Below, one piece after another: positions 9,212-18,878 of a stretch of DNA of 64,000 bases (positions are counted from its first letter, which is position 1; each line of letters starts with the position of its first letter). Under the pieces are notes generated by a model. It did not search any database and was not told where the DNA came from. It saw only the letters and a program-made list of their open reading frames with translations. The position numbers and the translations under genes are program-made. Source of the stretch: Thermochromatium tepidum ATCC 43061 (lineage in GTDB: Bacteria > Pseudomonadota > Gammaproteobacteria > Chromatiales > Chromatiaceae); assembly GCF_009664085.1 (NCBI RefSeq), contig NZ_CP039268.1:191001-255000 (forward strand), given 5' to 3'.

Positions 9212-10414
9212 ATGGCGCAGACACAGATCTTTCACGCACTCGGGCTACACATGCATCAGCCGCCGGGCAACCTGCGCCTGCTGTTTGAGGCCAATCCCCA
9301 GGAGGCCGAGCAGATCCTGCGCTGCTATGAGCGCGCTGTGCGCTACGCCGAACGGTACGCGGACGTCGCGCGCCTGCATGTGAGTTTTTCGGGCGTGCTG
9401 CTGGAGCAGTTGCTCGACCCGGCCATCGTCGATCTCTATCGTCCTGTCCTCGATATCCCCGAGATGCTCGAACGCTACCGTGCGGCCGACAACATCGAGC
9501 TGCTTGGACTGGGTTATTATCACCCGATCTTCCCGCTGATCCCATGTCTTGACTGGGACGAACAGATCGAACGCGGGCGCGCCATCATCGGCGAGGTCTT
9601 CGGGCGCGTCCCGCGCGGCTTCTGGCCGCCCGAGCTGGCCTTTTCGATGGAGATGATCCCGGCCCTGGTCCGGGCCGGCTATGAGTACGTCATCGTCGAT
9701 GGGGTGCATGTGCGTCCCGCGGATGGTGTCAACGACACCTTTCGGCCCTATGTCGCCTGCCATAACGGGGTCTGTATCACCATCGTGCCCTGCGATCGCG
9801 ACCTCTCCAATGCCCAGAGACAGGGTCTCAATCCAGACTGGCTGCGCGATGAGCTGTCTTGGCGCGCCAAGGTCTCACCACGTCCGGACGAGGCGCGACT
9901 CGTCACGACCTGGTCCGATGGAGAGAATGGCGGCTGGTTTAGACAGACACACGAAGCGTCCGGCTTCTTCGGTTATTTCTTTGCGCCCTACATGGAACGG
10001 TGTCGCGACGGTGACGATCCGATCACGCCCGTATTGCTTGGCGACTATCTCGCGCAACAGCGTCCGACCGCGCGTGCCCAGGTGCAAAGGGGTTCCTGGA
10101 ACGTCGGCATGGCCTGTCAAGACGATTTCTCGCCCTGGATCGGATCCGAACGCCAGCGTCGGGCCATTGACGAGGTCCATCGCTTGAGCGAGCGCTACTG
10201 GTCGCTGTGCCGGTCGCACCCGGATGCCCATCAGGTGGCCTCCGAGGCCCTCGCGCACGCCCGTCGACAGATCCTCGAGGCCGAGACGAGCTGCTTTCTG
10301 TCCTGGGGTGATGCCTGGATTCCACATCTCCAGGCCCGCATTCGACCCGCTGCCGCCGCGCTCGACGCCGCCGAGGCCGCCCTGCGCGCCCATTCATCCC
10401 TGTCTGGGGCGTGA
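9212..10414 (+). CDS. Glycoside hydrolase family 57 protein
   Basis: 400 residues from ATG 9212, chosen for the purine-rich GGGAGA about 6 bases upstream; ATG 9185 is an alternative that overlaps the glgX stop. The opening strand LGLHMHQPPG is the GH57 motif-1 signature. RGFWPPELAFS contains the candidate nucleophile Glu, and TTWSDGENGGWF the candidate acid/base Asp. GH57 includes alpha-amylases, 4-alpha-glucanotransferases and branching enzymes; the position between glgX and glgA supports work on alpha-glucan, but the exact reaction is not determined. No signal peptide is visible, so it is cytosolic. Confidence 0.85.
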   Translation: MAQTQIFHALGLHMHQPPGNLRLLFEANPQEAEQILRCYERAVRYAERYADVARLHVSFSGVLLEQLLDPAIVDLYRPVLDIPEMLERYRAADNIELLGLGYYHPIFPLIPCLDWDEQIERGRAIIGEVFGRVPRGFWPPELAFSMEMIPALVRAGYEYVIVDGVHVRPADGVNDTFRPYVACHNGVCITIVPCDRDLSNAQRQGLNPDWLRDELSWRAKVSPRPDEARLVTTWSDGENGGWFRQTHEASGFFGYFFAPYMERCRDGDDPITPVLLGDYLAQQRPTARAQVQRGSWNVGMACQDDFSPWIGSERQRRAIDEVHRLSERYWSLCRSHPDAHQVASEALAHARRQILEAETSCFLSWGDAWIPHLQARIRPAAAALDAAEAALRAHSSLSGA

Positions 10415-11271
10415 GCGACCGCGATCATCCGATGCCCAGTGTCACGCCCGATCTGGTGCCGCCTGCCGCGCCACTTGTCCCCATCTTTCCGCTCGCCGGC
10501 CCGATCAGACCACTGACACTCTATCCGGGCGCGGACGATGAGGTCCGGGTGCACTGGCGGTTGCGGGCCGACGAGATCGTTGGTCATGGCGCCTGCTTCC
10601 CCCGGTCCGACGGTGCCCCACAGGCCGTTCTAAGGCTTGGACGTGTGAACGCCGGCAGTGGCTCCGAGCAAGTCCGCACGCAGACGCTGCATCTGTCCGG
10701 CTTGAGCGGGAGCGGCGAGGTCGCCTTCCAGGTTGGCAAGGGTCCCGGCCTGTTCGAGGCCGAGCTGGGTCTGGTCAATCCCGAGGGCGGCTGGCTGTTG
10801 CTGGCGCGTTCCAATAGGCTCCAGCAGGTGCCTGGGCTGGGGTTGGAGTCACTGCGGCCACCACCGCCCGGACTGGACTGGGACTGTGTCGCCGGGCTGG
10901 GGCCCGAAGGGCAGGGCGAACCTGGGGAGCGAGCCGGCGAATGCCATCGTCCGCCGGACGACTCAGGCGTGACGAGTGGCGCATCCCAGGCCGACCCCGA
11001 GCGGGCCGCGCCGCCGGTCACCACCCTCATGCATCCCATCCCGAGTCTGAACTATGCCGATCCCACACCCGCCACGATTGGACTCGTCATCACGGCCGAA
11101 CTGCACCTCCAGGGCTGGAGCACACCCAACACCGTGATCGACCTCTTCGGCCATCGCTATCGCGTGGGGGCGGGTGGACGCTTTCAGTTGAGTGTCAGGG
11201 TCGACGACCCCGAGCTCATCCGGCGCGCCCTGGCCCAGCATCCGCCGCTCGAGTCGGATGATCCTCGATAA
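10411..11271 (+). CDS. DUF4912-like protein of the glycogen block
   Basis: 286 residues starting at GTG 10411, which overlaps the GH57 stop (GTGA), so the two are probably translationally coupled. The first part (residues 30-140) resembles DUF4912 carbohydrate-associated domains: VRVHWRLRADE, then FEAELGLVNPEGGW followed by LLARSNRLQQVPG. A low-complexity Gly/Glu/Pro linker (about 150-200) leads to a second conserved C-terminal strand segment (LHLQGWSTPNTVIDLFGHRY) resembling a small beta-sandwich. No catalytic residues are recognised. Its fixed place between a GH57 enzyme and glycogen synthase suggests a glucan-binding or accessory role. Confidence 0.65.
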   Translation: MSDRDHPMPSVTPDLVPPAAPLVPIFPLAGPIRPLTLYPGADDEVRVHWRLRADEIVGHGACFPRSDGAPQAVLRLGRVNAGSGSEQVRTQTLHLSGLSGSGEVAFQVGKGPGLFEAELGLVNPEGGWLLLARSNRLQQVPGLGLESLRPPPPGLDWDCVAGLGPEGQGEPGERAGECHRPPDDSGVTSGASQADPERAAPPVTTLMHPIPSLNYADPTPATIGLVITAELHLQGWSTPNTVIDLFGHRYRVGAGGRFQLSVRVDDPELIRRALAQHPPLESDDPR

Positions 11272-11300
11272 CCCTCGTCCCGATCTACACCTTCGAAACA

Positions 11301-12782
11301 ATGCACATTGCCATGGTCAGCGCCGAGTGTGCGCCCATCGCCAAGGCCGGCGGTCTCGGTGACTTCGTTCAGGGGCTGGCGCGCGAGCTGACGCGAATCG
11401 GCGAGCGCGTCGAGGTCATATTGCCGGCCTACGACGTCCTGCGATTCGACGGCCTGGATCGACCGCGTCCACTCGGCATCGAGCTCCAGGTTCCCTTCGC
11501 GGGCGAGGTGATCCAGTGCCGGGTGTTGGGTCTGAGTCTGGATGGGTATGAATGCCGGTTGATCGCACCTCGCTCGGGGCATGGTTTCTTCGAGCGTGGA
11601 CGGATCTATGGTGAACCGGACGATGCCGAGCGCTTTGTCTTCTTCTCACGCGCCCTGGTCGAGTATGTCTCGCGCCCCGAGTCGCGGCCGGATGTGCTGC
11701 ATTGCAACGATTGGCAAACGGGGCTGGTGCCTGTGCTGCTTGCCGAGCGCCGCGCAACGCTTGGGCGGATCCCGGTCTGCTACAGCCTGCACAACGTCGG
11801 CTATCAGGGCTGGGTCGAGGCCGGGCTGCTGGCGGCCGTCGGGCTGGATCCGGCGCGTCTGCTGACCCCCGAGCGGCTGGCCGATCCCAGCGATCCGCGC
11901 CGTGCCAACCTCATGAAGGGCGGCATTGCGGCGGCGGATGCCGTCAACACCGTCTCGCCGCGCCATGCCTGGGAGCTGCGCCACACCGAGCAGGGGATGG
12001 GACTACAATCCTGGCTCCAACGCTATGACTACAAGTTCGGCGGGATCCTCAACGGCATCGATGACGCGGTCTGGAACCCGCTGACCGATCCGCTCATCCC
12101 GGCGCACTTCGGTCCCGAGACCCTGCCGCACAAGGCGATCGATCGTCACGCCTTGCGTGGGCACCTCGGGTTGGAGGACGCCGCCGACCGTCCGATCGTC
12201 GCCATCGTCAGCCGGCTGGATCGGCAGAAGGGTGTCGAACTCATCGCGCACGGTATCCACTCTGCACTGAGTGCCGGCGCCCAGGTCGTGCTCCTCGGCC
12301 ATGCGATCGAGCCGGCCATCGCCGAGCGCTTTGAGCGCCTCAAGTCGGCACTAGACCCCAACCCGCATGCCCACCTCGAACTGGGCTATGACGAGTCGCT
12401 GAGTCATCTGATCTATGCCGGGGCCGATATGATCCTCATCCCCAGTCTCTATGAGCCCTGCGGCCTGACCCAGCTGATCGCCATGCGCTACGGCACGGTG
12501 CCGATCGCGCGCCGGGTCGGGGGGCTGGCCGACACCCTCCAGGACGCCAACTATTCGGCCGCGCCCTTTGAGCAACGCAATGGGTATCTCTTCGACGAGC
12601 CGACCGGTGAAGCGCTGAATTCAGCCCTGGATCGAGCCATCGCGCTCTGGCGCGATCATCCAAGCTATTTCAGTCAGCTGCGCCTCAACGGCATGCGGGG
12701 GGATTATTCTTGGCGCCGACCGGCGCGGGAGTATCTCGCGCTCTATGCCTACGCGCGGGAGGCCCGGGTCCGCCGCGACTAA
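11301..12782 (+). CDS. glgA: Glycogen synthase (ADP-glucose type, GT5)
   Basis: 493 residues. The GT-B fold N-terminus carries the ADP-glucose binding motif KAGGLGD (residues 15-21). The C-terminal domain has the GT5 signature PSLYEPCGLTQLIAMRYGT followed by RRVGGLADT. It extends alpha-1,4 glucan chains from ADP-glucose. Start ATG 11301 gives the standard MHIAMVSAECAP. It closes the glgX-GH57-DUF4912-glgA block; no glgC, glgB or glgP is in view, so the precursor-supplying genes lie elsewhere. Confidence 0.95.
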   Translation: MHIAMVSAECAPIAKAGGLGDFVQGLARELTRIGERVEVILPAYDVLRFDGLDRPRPLGIELQVPFAGEVIQCRVLGLSLDGYECRLIAPRSGHGFFERGRIYGEPDDAERFVFFSRALVEYVSRPESRPDVLHCNDWQTGLVPVLLAERRATLGRIPVCYSLHNVGYQGWVEAGLLAAVGLDPARLLTPERLADPSDPRRANLMKGGIAAADAVNTVSPRHAWELRHTEQGMGLQSWLQRYDYKFGGILNGIDDAVWNPLTDPLIPAHFGPETLPHKAIDRHALRGHLGLEDAADRPIVAIVSRLDRQKGVELIAHGIHSALSAGAQVVLLGHAIEPAIAERFERLKSALDPNPHAHLELGYDESLSHLIYAGADMILIPSLYEPCGLTQLIAMRYGTVPIARRVGGLADTLQDANYSAAPFEQRNGYLFDEPTGEALNSALDRAIALWRDHPSYFSQLRLNGMRGDYSWRRPAREYLALYAYAREARVRRD

Positions 12783-12876
12783 ACTCGGGTTCTGCGCTAG
12801 GCCCCCTGACCCGCCCCTGGACGTATACTCTTGACAGGTACGGTCCTAAGATCCAGTCGTCGCATCCCCAGGCACC

Positions 12877-13713
12877 ATGTCCAAGCCGCTCGCCTCCAGC
12901 CCACCCCGTCTCATGGGCATCCTCAATGTCACGCCGGACAGCTTTTCCGACGGCGGGCGTCACCTGGACCCGGACGCCGCCGTTGCCCATGGGCTCAGGA
13001 TGCTGGATGAGGGGGCCGATATCCTCGACATCGGCGGCGAATCGACCCGTCCGGGTTCGGACCCGGTCCCGCCCGAGGAGCAGCAGCGGCGGGTCCTGGA
13101 TGTGATTCGCCGCCTGCGTGAGCGACTCCCAGCCAGCGTTCCGCTCAGCATCGATACCACCTGGGCAAGCGTGGCGCGTGCCGCTCTAGCGTCTGGTGCC
13201 GATTGGATCAACGACACCTCTGCCGGTCTCGATGACCCCGACATGCTACCCCTGGCCGCCGAGCTCCAGGTGCCGATCGTGCTCATGCACAGACGCGGGG
13301 TGCCGCGGACCATGCAGGATGCACCTCAGTATCGTGACGTGGTCGCGGAGGTCCGCGATCACTTGGCGGCACGGGCCGAGGCCGCCTTGGCGGCTGGGGT
13401 GCGTCCCGAGGCGATCCTGCTTGATCCAGGCATTGGCTTCGGCAAGACGCTTGAGCACAATCTGGCCCTGATGGCAAACCTGGGGTCTTTAGTCGAGTTG
13501 GGGTTTCCGATCGTGCTCGGGGCCAGCCGCAAGCGCTTCCTCGGTGCGCTCTGCAAGGATGTCCCGCCTGAACAACGGCTGGCGGCCACCTGTGCGACCA
13601 CGGCGCTCGGTGTGATGCAGGGGGTCTCTATCTTTCGTGTGCACGACGTGGCCGCCAACCGTCAGGCCGCCGATGTCGCCTGGGCCGTTTTACGCTTTTC
13701 GACAGCGGGCTGA
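12877..13713 (+). CDS. folP: Dihydropteroate synthase
   Basis: 278 residues, normal length. It condenses p-aminobenzoate with hydroxymethyl-dihydropterin pyrophosphate in folate synthesis. Signatures: MGILNVTPDSFSDGG, DIGGESTRPGS, the phosphate-binding GIGFGKT and GASRKRFLG. The upstream gap contains a TATACT hexamer at 12824 and a TTGACA at 12831, but they are not correctly spaced with respect to each other, so I do not call a promoter. Its usual partners ftsH and glmM are not adjacent. Confidence 0.96.
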   Translation: MSKPLASSPPRLMGILNVTPDSFSDGGRHLDPDAAVAHGLRMLDEGADILDIGGESTRPGSDPVPPEEQQRRVLDVIRRLRERLPASVPLSIDTTWASVARAALASGADWINDTSAGLDDPDMLPLAAELQVPIVLMHRRGVPRTMQDAPQYRDVVAEVRDHLAARAEAALAAGVRPEAILLDPGIGFGKTLEHNLALMANLGSLVELGFPIVLGASRKRFLGALCKDVPPEQRLAATCATTALGVMQGVSIFRVHDVAANRQAADVAWAVLRFSTAG

Positions 13714-13719
13714 ACCTTG

Positions 13720-16248
13720 ATGAAGCGAACCCACGCCATTCCAGCCAAGACCGAAAGATCTGTTGTGGCCCGCACGAAACCCTGGCGCTGCACGGCCCCG
13801 AGGTCGCGTTCGGTGAGTCATTGGTTCTTTCAACTCGTCGGCTCTGGACTCGGGCTCCCCGTCCAGGTGCTGACCCTGGGGCTGGTGGGCGCGGGCGTCT
13901 TCGTCGGTGTGACCTTGCCTGAGCTGCCGGATGTCCAGACACTGCGCAACGTCCAGCTCCAGGAGCCGCTGCGCGTCTATAGCGCCGATGGACGCCTGAT
14001 CGGTGAGTTCGGCATCGAGCGGCGTCGTCCGGTGTCGATCCGACAGATCCCGCCCCTGGTCATCCAGGCCTTCCTGGCCACCGAGGACAGCCGCTTTTTC
14101 GAGCATGATGGCATCGACACCCAGGGTCTCGGACGCGCGCTCCTGAGCTATCTGGCCACAGGCGAAAAGGCCCAGGGTGGCAGCACCATCAGCATGCAGC
14201 TGACGCGCAACTTTTTTCTCTCGCCCCAAAAGACCTTCCAGCGCAAGCTCGCCGAGGTGTTGCTGACCCTGCATGTCGAGCAGGCCCTGACCAAGGAGGA
14301 GATCCTAGAGCTCTATCTGAACCAGATCTTCTTCGGACATCGCGCCTACGGTATCTCGGCGGCGGCGGCCTTTTACTACGGCAAGCCGCTCGACCGGCTC
14401 ACGATCGCCGAGGCGGCCATGCTGGCCGGTATCCCCAAGGCACCCTCGACCAACAACCCACTCACCAATCCTGAGCGCGCGCTGGAACGGCGTAACTACA
14501 TCCTCGGGCGCATGCTCGAACTCGGCTATATCGACGCAGCCCAGTATGCCGCCGCCGTCGCCGCGCCCAACACCGCCCAGGCCCACCGCCGCGGCCCGGA
14601 GATCGAGGCCGACTATGTCGCCGAGATGGCGCGCGCCGAGATCCTGCGCTTCTATGGCGAGGACGCCATCCATCGCGGCTATCGGGTCACGACCACGATC
14701 GAGTCACGCTTGCAGCTGGCAGCGCAAGAGGCGGTGCGCACGGCGCTCCATCAGTACGACCGCCGTCACGGCTATAGGGGTCCGGAGGCAACCCTAGAGA
14801 TCGCCGGGCTACCCGAGTCCGAGCTAGACGCCCGGCTGGAGGCGTTCACGCGCGTTCCGGGTCTGACGTCCGGACTCGTCACCCAGGTCTCATCGTCCGG
14901 GGCCCAGGTCTACATCGGGCGCGGCGAACGGGTCGAACTCACGCGTCAAGCCCTGAGCTGGTCGCGCACTCAGCGCAACCTGACGCGCTGGCAGGGCCCG
15001 CAGAGGCGCGGTCCGGACGCGGTCGCGGTCGGCGATCTGGTGCGACTCAGACGTTCCCCCAAGGGCGATTGGCAGTTGACGCCGATCCCGTCCGTCTCCG
15101 GCGCCCTGGTCAGTCTCGATCCGCGCGACGGTGCGGTCCGGGCCCTGGTCGGCGGCTATGCCTTCAGCGACTCCAAGTTCAACCGCGCCGTCGATATGCG
15201 ACGCCAGCCAGGCTCTAGCTTTAAACCCTTCGTCTATGCCGCCGCGCTCGAGCGCGGCTGGACCCCAGCCAGTCTGCTGCGCGACGAGGCCGTCAAGCTC
15301 ACGGGCCATCAGCACTGGAATCCCAAGAACGCCGACCACCGCGAACTCGGCCCGATCTCGATGCGTAGGGCGCTCGCGCTCTCGCGCAATCTGGCCAGCA
15401 TCAATCTATTGCAGAGCATCGGCCTAAAACAGGCTCAGGACTATATCCGCCGCTTCGGCTTTGACACCCAGGCGCTGCCGCTTGGACTCTCCATGGTGCT
15501 CGGCACCGGTGAGCTCTCGCCGGTCAAGCTCGCCGAGGGCTATGCCGTCTTCGCCAACGGCGGCTATCACGTCACGCCCTATTTCATCCAGCGCATCGAA
15601 GACGGCGACGGTCAGGTCGTCTTCGAGGCACGTCCAGCATGCGCCTGCGCCGATTGCTGGTACAAGACCGGGGAGACATCGGCCACCACCCGCGGACTGA
15701 CCACCCAGGGGCAGGGTCTGGCCGAACGCGTCATCGATCCGCGCACCGCCTATCAGATGACCTCGCTCCTGCGCGAGGTCATCGAGCGCGGCACCGGCAC
15801 CCGCGCCAAGCGACTCGAGCGACCCGACATCGTCGGCAAGACCGGCACCACCAACGACATCCGCGACTCCTGGTTTGCCGGCTATCAGGCCGAGTTTGTG
15901 ACCGTTACCTGGATGGGCTTCGACGACTTCGGCAAGCTCGGTCGAGGCGAGGAGGGCGGTCGCGCCGCGATCGAGATGTGGATCGATTTCATGGAACAGG
16001 CGCTCGCGGGACGACCCGTCGCCAGACTCGATCCACCGTCTGGGCTGATCGAGGTGCGGGTTGATCCGGCTCAGGGTGTAGAGACGAACGCCAAGGACGG
16101 TGTCGTGGAACTGGTGCAGGAAGAGTATCGCGACACCCTGCAGGGGCCCAAACCTGTTAGGGTCGTGCGTCCGAACGCCGACGATGTACGCCCTGACAGG
16201 GGCGTGCCTCAGGGATCGGCGCCGCGCGTCATGGACGATCTTTTCTAA
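13720..16248 (+). CDS. mrcA: Penicillin-binding protein 1A, bifunctional
   Basis: 842 residues from ATG 13720 (a TTG directly in front is in frame). A cytoplasmic tail and one membrane helix (near residue 50, LTLGLVGAGVFVGVTL) are followed by the GT51 transglycosylase with ATEDSRFFEHDGID and GGSTISMQLTRNFF. The transpeptidase shows PGSSFKP (active Ser with SxxK), SRNLAS (SxN) and KTGTTND (KTG). The long insertion between the domains (an OB-like region, residues about 350-450) is typical of the PBP1A class rather than PBP1B. It builds and cross-links peptidoglycan in the periplasm. Confidence 0.93.
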   Translation: MKRTHAIPAKTERSVVARTKPWRCTAPRSRSVSHWFFQLVGSGLGLPVQVLTLGLVGAGVFVGVTLPELPDVQTLRNVQLQEPLRVYSADGRLIGEFGIERRRPVSIRQIPPLVIQAFLATEDSRFFEHDGIDTQGLGRALLSYLATGEKAQGGSTISMQLTRNFFLSPQKTFQRKLAEVLLTLHVEQALTKEEILELYLNQIFFGHRAYGISAAAAFYYGKPLDRLTIAEAAMLAGIPKAPSTNNPLTNPERALERRNYILGRMLELGYIDAAQYAAAVAAPNTAQAHRRGPEIEADYVAEMARAEILRFYGEDAIHRGYRVTTTIESRLQLAAQEAVRTALHQYDRRHGYRGPEATLEIAGLPESELDARLEAFTRVPGLTSGLVTQVSSSGAQVYIGRGERVELTRQALSWSRTQRNLTRWQGPQRRGPDAVAVGDLVRLRRSPKGDWQLTPIPSVSGALVSLDPRDGAVRALVGGYAFSDSKFNRAVDMRRQPGSSFKPFVYAAALERGWTPASLLRDEAVKLTGHQHWNPKNADHRELGPISMRRALALSRNLASINLLQSIGLKQAQDYIRRFGFDTQALPLGLSMVLGTGELSPVKLAEGYAVFANGGYHVTPYFIQRIEDGDGQVVFEARPACACADCWYKTGETSATTRGLTTQGQGLAERVIDPRTAYQMTSLLREVIERGTGTRAKRLERPDIVGKTGTTNDIRDSWFAGYQAEFVTVTWMGFDDFGKLGRGEEGGRAAIEMWIDFMEQALAGRPVARLDPPSGLIEVRVDPAQGVETNAKDGVVELVQEEYRDTLQGPKPVRVVRPNADDVRPDRGVPQGSAPRVMDDLF

Positions 16249-16317
16249 GGATGATTTCTACCGATTGCGGCGTTAGACTTTGTCCCTTTCTCCGTCATCA
16301 GCCCATGAGGTTTCACC

Positions 16318-17520
16318 GTGGTCGCCCCCGAGTCAGATTTTCACCGCATCAAGCGGTTACCGCCCTATGTCTTCAATATCGTCAATGAGTTGAAGGCCGA
16401 GGCCCGCGCCCGGGGTGAGGACATCATCGACTTCGGCATGGGTAACCCAGATCAAGGCACGCCTCAGCATATCGTCGACAAGCTCATCGAGACCGCGCGG
16501 CGCCCGGATACCCACCGCTATTCGATGTCGCGCGGTATCCCGCGTCTGCGTCGCGCCGTCTGCAACTGGTATCGCGACCGCTTCGATGTCCATCTCGACC
16601 CAGAGACCGAGGCGATCCTGACCATCGGCTCCAAGGAGGGTCTGGCCCATCTGGCGCTGGCCACCATGAGTGCGGGCGATACCGCGCTGGTGCCCAACCC
16701 GGCCTATCCGATCCATCCCTATGGGTTCATCATCGCCGGGGCCGATGTGCGTCATGTACGTCTGACGCCAGATGTCGATTTCTTCGAGGAGCTCCAGAAG
16801 GCGATCCAGGAGTCCTGGCCCAAGCCCAAGATGCTGGTGCTCAACTTCCCCGGCAATCCGACCACCCAATGCGTCGAGCTGGATTTCTTCCAGAAGGTCA
16901 TCGACATCGCGACCGAACATGGCATCTGGGTCGTGCACGACTTAGCCTATGTCGATATCGCCTTCGACGGCTACAAGCCGCCCTCGATCCTCCAGATCCC
17001 TGGCGCCAAGGACATCGCGGTCGAGTTCTTCACCCTGTCGAAGAGCTACAACATGCCCGGCTGGCGCGTGGGCTTCATGTGCGGCAACAAGACCCTGGTC
17101 GCAGCCCTGGCGCGAATCAAGTCCTATCTCGACTATGGCACCTTCACCCCGATCCAGGTCGCGGCCATCGCGGCGCTGGAGGGGCCGCAGGACTGCGTGC
17201 GCGAGATCAGCGCCATGTACCAGAGCCGGCGCGATGTGCTGTGCGCAGGTCTAAACGCCGCCGGCTGGTCGGTCGAGCCGCCGAAGGCGACCATGTTCGT
17301 CTGGGCGCCGATCCCCGAACCCTATCGGGCGATGGGGTCGCTGGAGTTCTCCAAAAAGCTCTTGCGCGATGCCAAGGTCGCCGTTGCACCCGGCATCGGT
17401 TTTGGCGAATACGGCGACACCCATGTGCGCTTCGGCCTGATCGAGAACGAGCACCGCACGCGCCAGGCGATTCGCGGCATCAAGGAGATGTTCCGGCGCG
17501 ATGCGCGGGCTGGGGCCTAA
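16318..17520 (+). CDS. alaC: Alanine transaminase-type class I/II aminotransferase
   Basis: 400 residues starting at GTG 16318, supported by a GAGG ribosome-binding core at 16307-16310. It is a fold-type I PLP enzyme: the Schiff-base lysine is in [12 protein letters not shown], and the substrate/PLP residues are in NPAYPIH and NFPGNPTTQ. The DFGMGNPD and [12 protein letters not shown] segments match AlaC, which makes alanine from pyruvate and glutamate. hom follows 38 bp downstream on the same strand, an arrangement common in gammaproteobacteria, suggesting a shared amino-acid transcript. Confidence 0.88.
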   Translation: MVAPESDFHRIKRLPPYVFNIVNELKAEARARGEDIIDFGMGNPDQGTPQHIVDKLIETARRPDTHRYSMSRGIPRLRRAVCNWYRDRFDVHLDPETEAILTIGSKEGLAHLALATMSAGDTALVPNPAYPIHPYGFIIAGADVRHVRLTPDVDFFEELQKAIQESWPKPKMLVLNFPGNPTTQCVELDFFQKVIDIATEHGIWVVHDLAYVDIAFDGYKPPSILQIPGAKDIAVEFFTLSKSYNMPGWRVGFMCGNKTLVAALARIKSYLDYGTFTPIQVAAIAALEGPQDCVREISAMYQSRRDVLCAGLNAAGWSVEPPKATMFVWAPIPEPYRAMGSLEFSKKLLRDAKVAVAPGIGFGEYGDTHVRFGLIENEHRTRQAIRGIKEMFRRDARAGA

Positions 17521-17558
17521 GACGCCTCCTGGAATCGACACAGCTGTGAGGTAAACGC

Positions 17559-18875
17559 ATGGAACCGGTGAAGATCGGTCTACTGGGCCTGGGGACCGTC
17601 GGCGGCGGCACGGTGACGGTGCTGACACGCAATGCGCGCGAGATCGCCCGCCGCGCCGGTCGCGGGATCGAGATTGCGCGCGCCGCGGCGCGCGAATACC
17701 GTCCGGAACGGATCCAGGGTCTCGATCAGATCGGTCAGATCGGCGATGACCCCTTCGCCGTGGTCGAGGATCCCAGCATCCAGATCATCGTCGAGCTGAT
17801 CGGCGGCTACTCGCCGGCGCTCGAACTGGTGTTGCGGGCCATCGACACCGGCAAGCATGTCGTCACCGCCAACAAGGCCCTGATCGCCAAGCACGGCAAC
17901 GAGATCTTTGCCGCTGCGCGCGACCGGGGGGTCATGGTCGGGTTCGAGGCGGCGGTCGCGGGCGGTATCCCCATCATCAAGGCCCTGCGCGAGGGCCTGG
18001 CCGCCAATCACATCGAATGGATCGCTGGAATCATCAACGGTACCGGCAACTTCATCCTCACCGAGATGCGGGACAAGGGGCGTGCCTTCGCCGACGCGCT
18101 CGCCGAGGCCCAGGCGCTCGGCTACGCCGAGGCCGATCCGACCTTCGACATCGAGGGCATCGATGCCGCCCACAAGCTCACCATCCTGGGTTCGCTCGCC
18201 TTCGGCATCCCGCTCCAGTTCGAGCGCTGCTTCACCGAGGGCATCTCGCGCATCGAGGCCCAGGATGTGGCCAATGCCGCCGAACTGGGGTATCGCATCA
18301 AACATCTGGGCATCGCGCGCCGCTCGCCCGGAGGGATCGAGCTGCGCGTCCATCCGACCCTGATCCCGGAGCGGCGGCTGCTGGCCAATGTCGATGGGGT
18401 GATGAACGCGGTGCTGATCAAGGGCGATGCGGTCGGGCCGACCCTCTACTATGGGGCCGGGGCCGGGGCGCTGCCGACGGCCTCGTCCGTGGTGGCGGAC
18501 CTGGTCGATGTGACGCGCGCCCTGACCACCGACCCCACCAATCGGGTGCCACATCTGGCCTTCCAGCCCGATGAACTGGCCGATACCCCGGTGTTGACGA
18601 TGGACGCGATCCAGACCTCCTACTATCTGCGCCTCACCGCGCTCGACCGGCCCGGGGTCATGGCGCGCATCGCCAGTATCCTGGGCGAGGAGGGCATCAG
18701 CATCGAGGCCATCAAGCAGAAGGCGCCCGCCGCGGGCGAGACCCAGGTGACCCTGGTCATGCTCACCCACCGTGTGATCGAGGGTCAGATGAACCGAGCC
18801 ATTGCCCGGATCGAGGCCCTGGACTCGGTCCAGGGTGCCGTGGTGCGCATCCGCATGGAATCGCTATCCGGATGA
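17559..18875 (+). CDS. hom: Homoserine dehydrogenase
   Basis: 438 residues. It reduces aspartate semialdehyde to homoserine for Thr/Met synthesis. The N-terminal NAD(P) loop GLGTVGGGTV, the substrate motif TANKALIAKHG, the catalytic region FEAAVAGGIPIIK and INGTGNFILTEM are clear. A C-terminal ACT domain (about residues 350-435, LRLTALDRPGVMARIASIL) indicates feedback control, probably by threonine. It converges with uppP, with 3 bp between the stops. Confidence 0.95.
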   Translation: MEPVKIGLLGLGTVGGGTVTVLTRNAREIARRAGRGIEIARAAAREYRPERIQGLDQIGQIGDDPFAVVEDPSIQIIVELIGGYSPALELVLRAIDTGKHVVTANKALIAKHGNEIFAAARDRGVMVGFEAAVAGGIPIIKALREGLAANHIEWIAGIINGTGNFILTEMRDKGRAFADALAEAQALGYAEADPTFDIEGIDAAHKLTILGSLAFGIPLQFERCFTEGISRIEAQDVANAAELGYRIKHLGIARRSPGGIELRVHPTLIPERRLLANVDGVMNAVLIKGDAVGPTLYYGAGAGALPTASSVVADLVDVTRALTTDPTNRVPHLAFQPDELADTPVLTMDAIQTSYYLRLTALDRPGVMARIASILGEEGISIEAIKQKAPAAGETQVTLVMLTHRVIEGQMNRAIARIEALDSVQGAVVRIRMESLSG

Positions 18876-18878
18876 GGT

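Noticed and set aside
12824-12836. Promoter before folP from TATACT and TTGACA
   Set aside because: The two hexamers are in the wrong order and adjacent to each other, so they cannot form one sigma-70 promoter.
17580-18770. Long minus-strand open frame opposite hom
   Set aside because: Antisense shadow of homoserine dehydrogenase with Gly/His/Arg-rich composition and no family motif.
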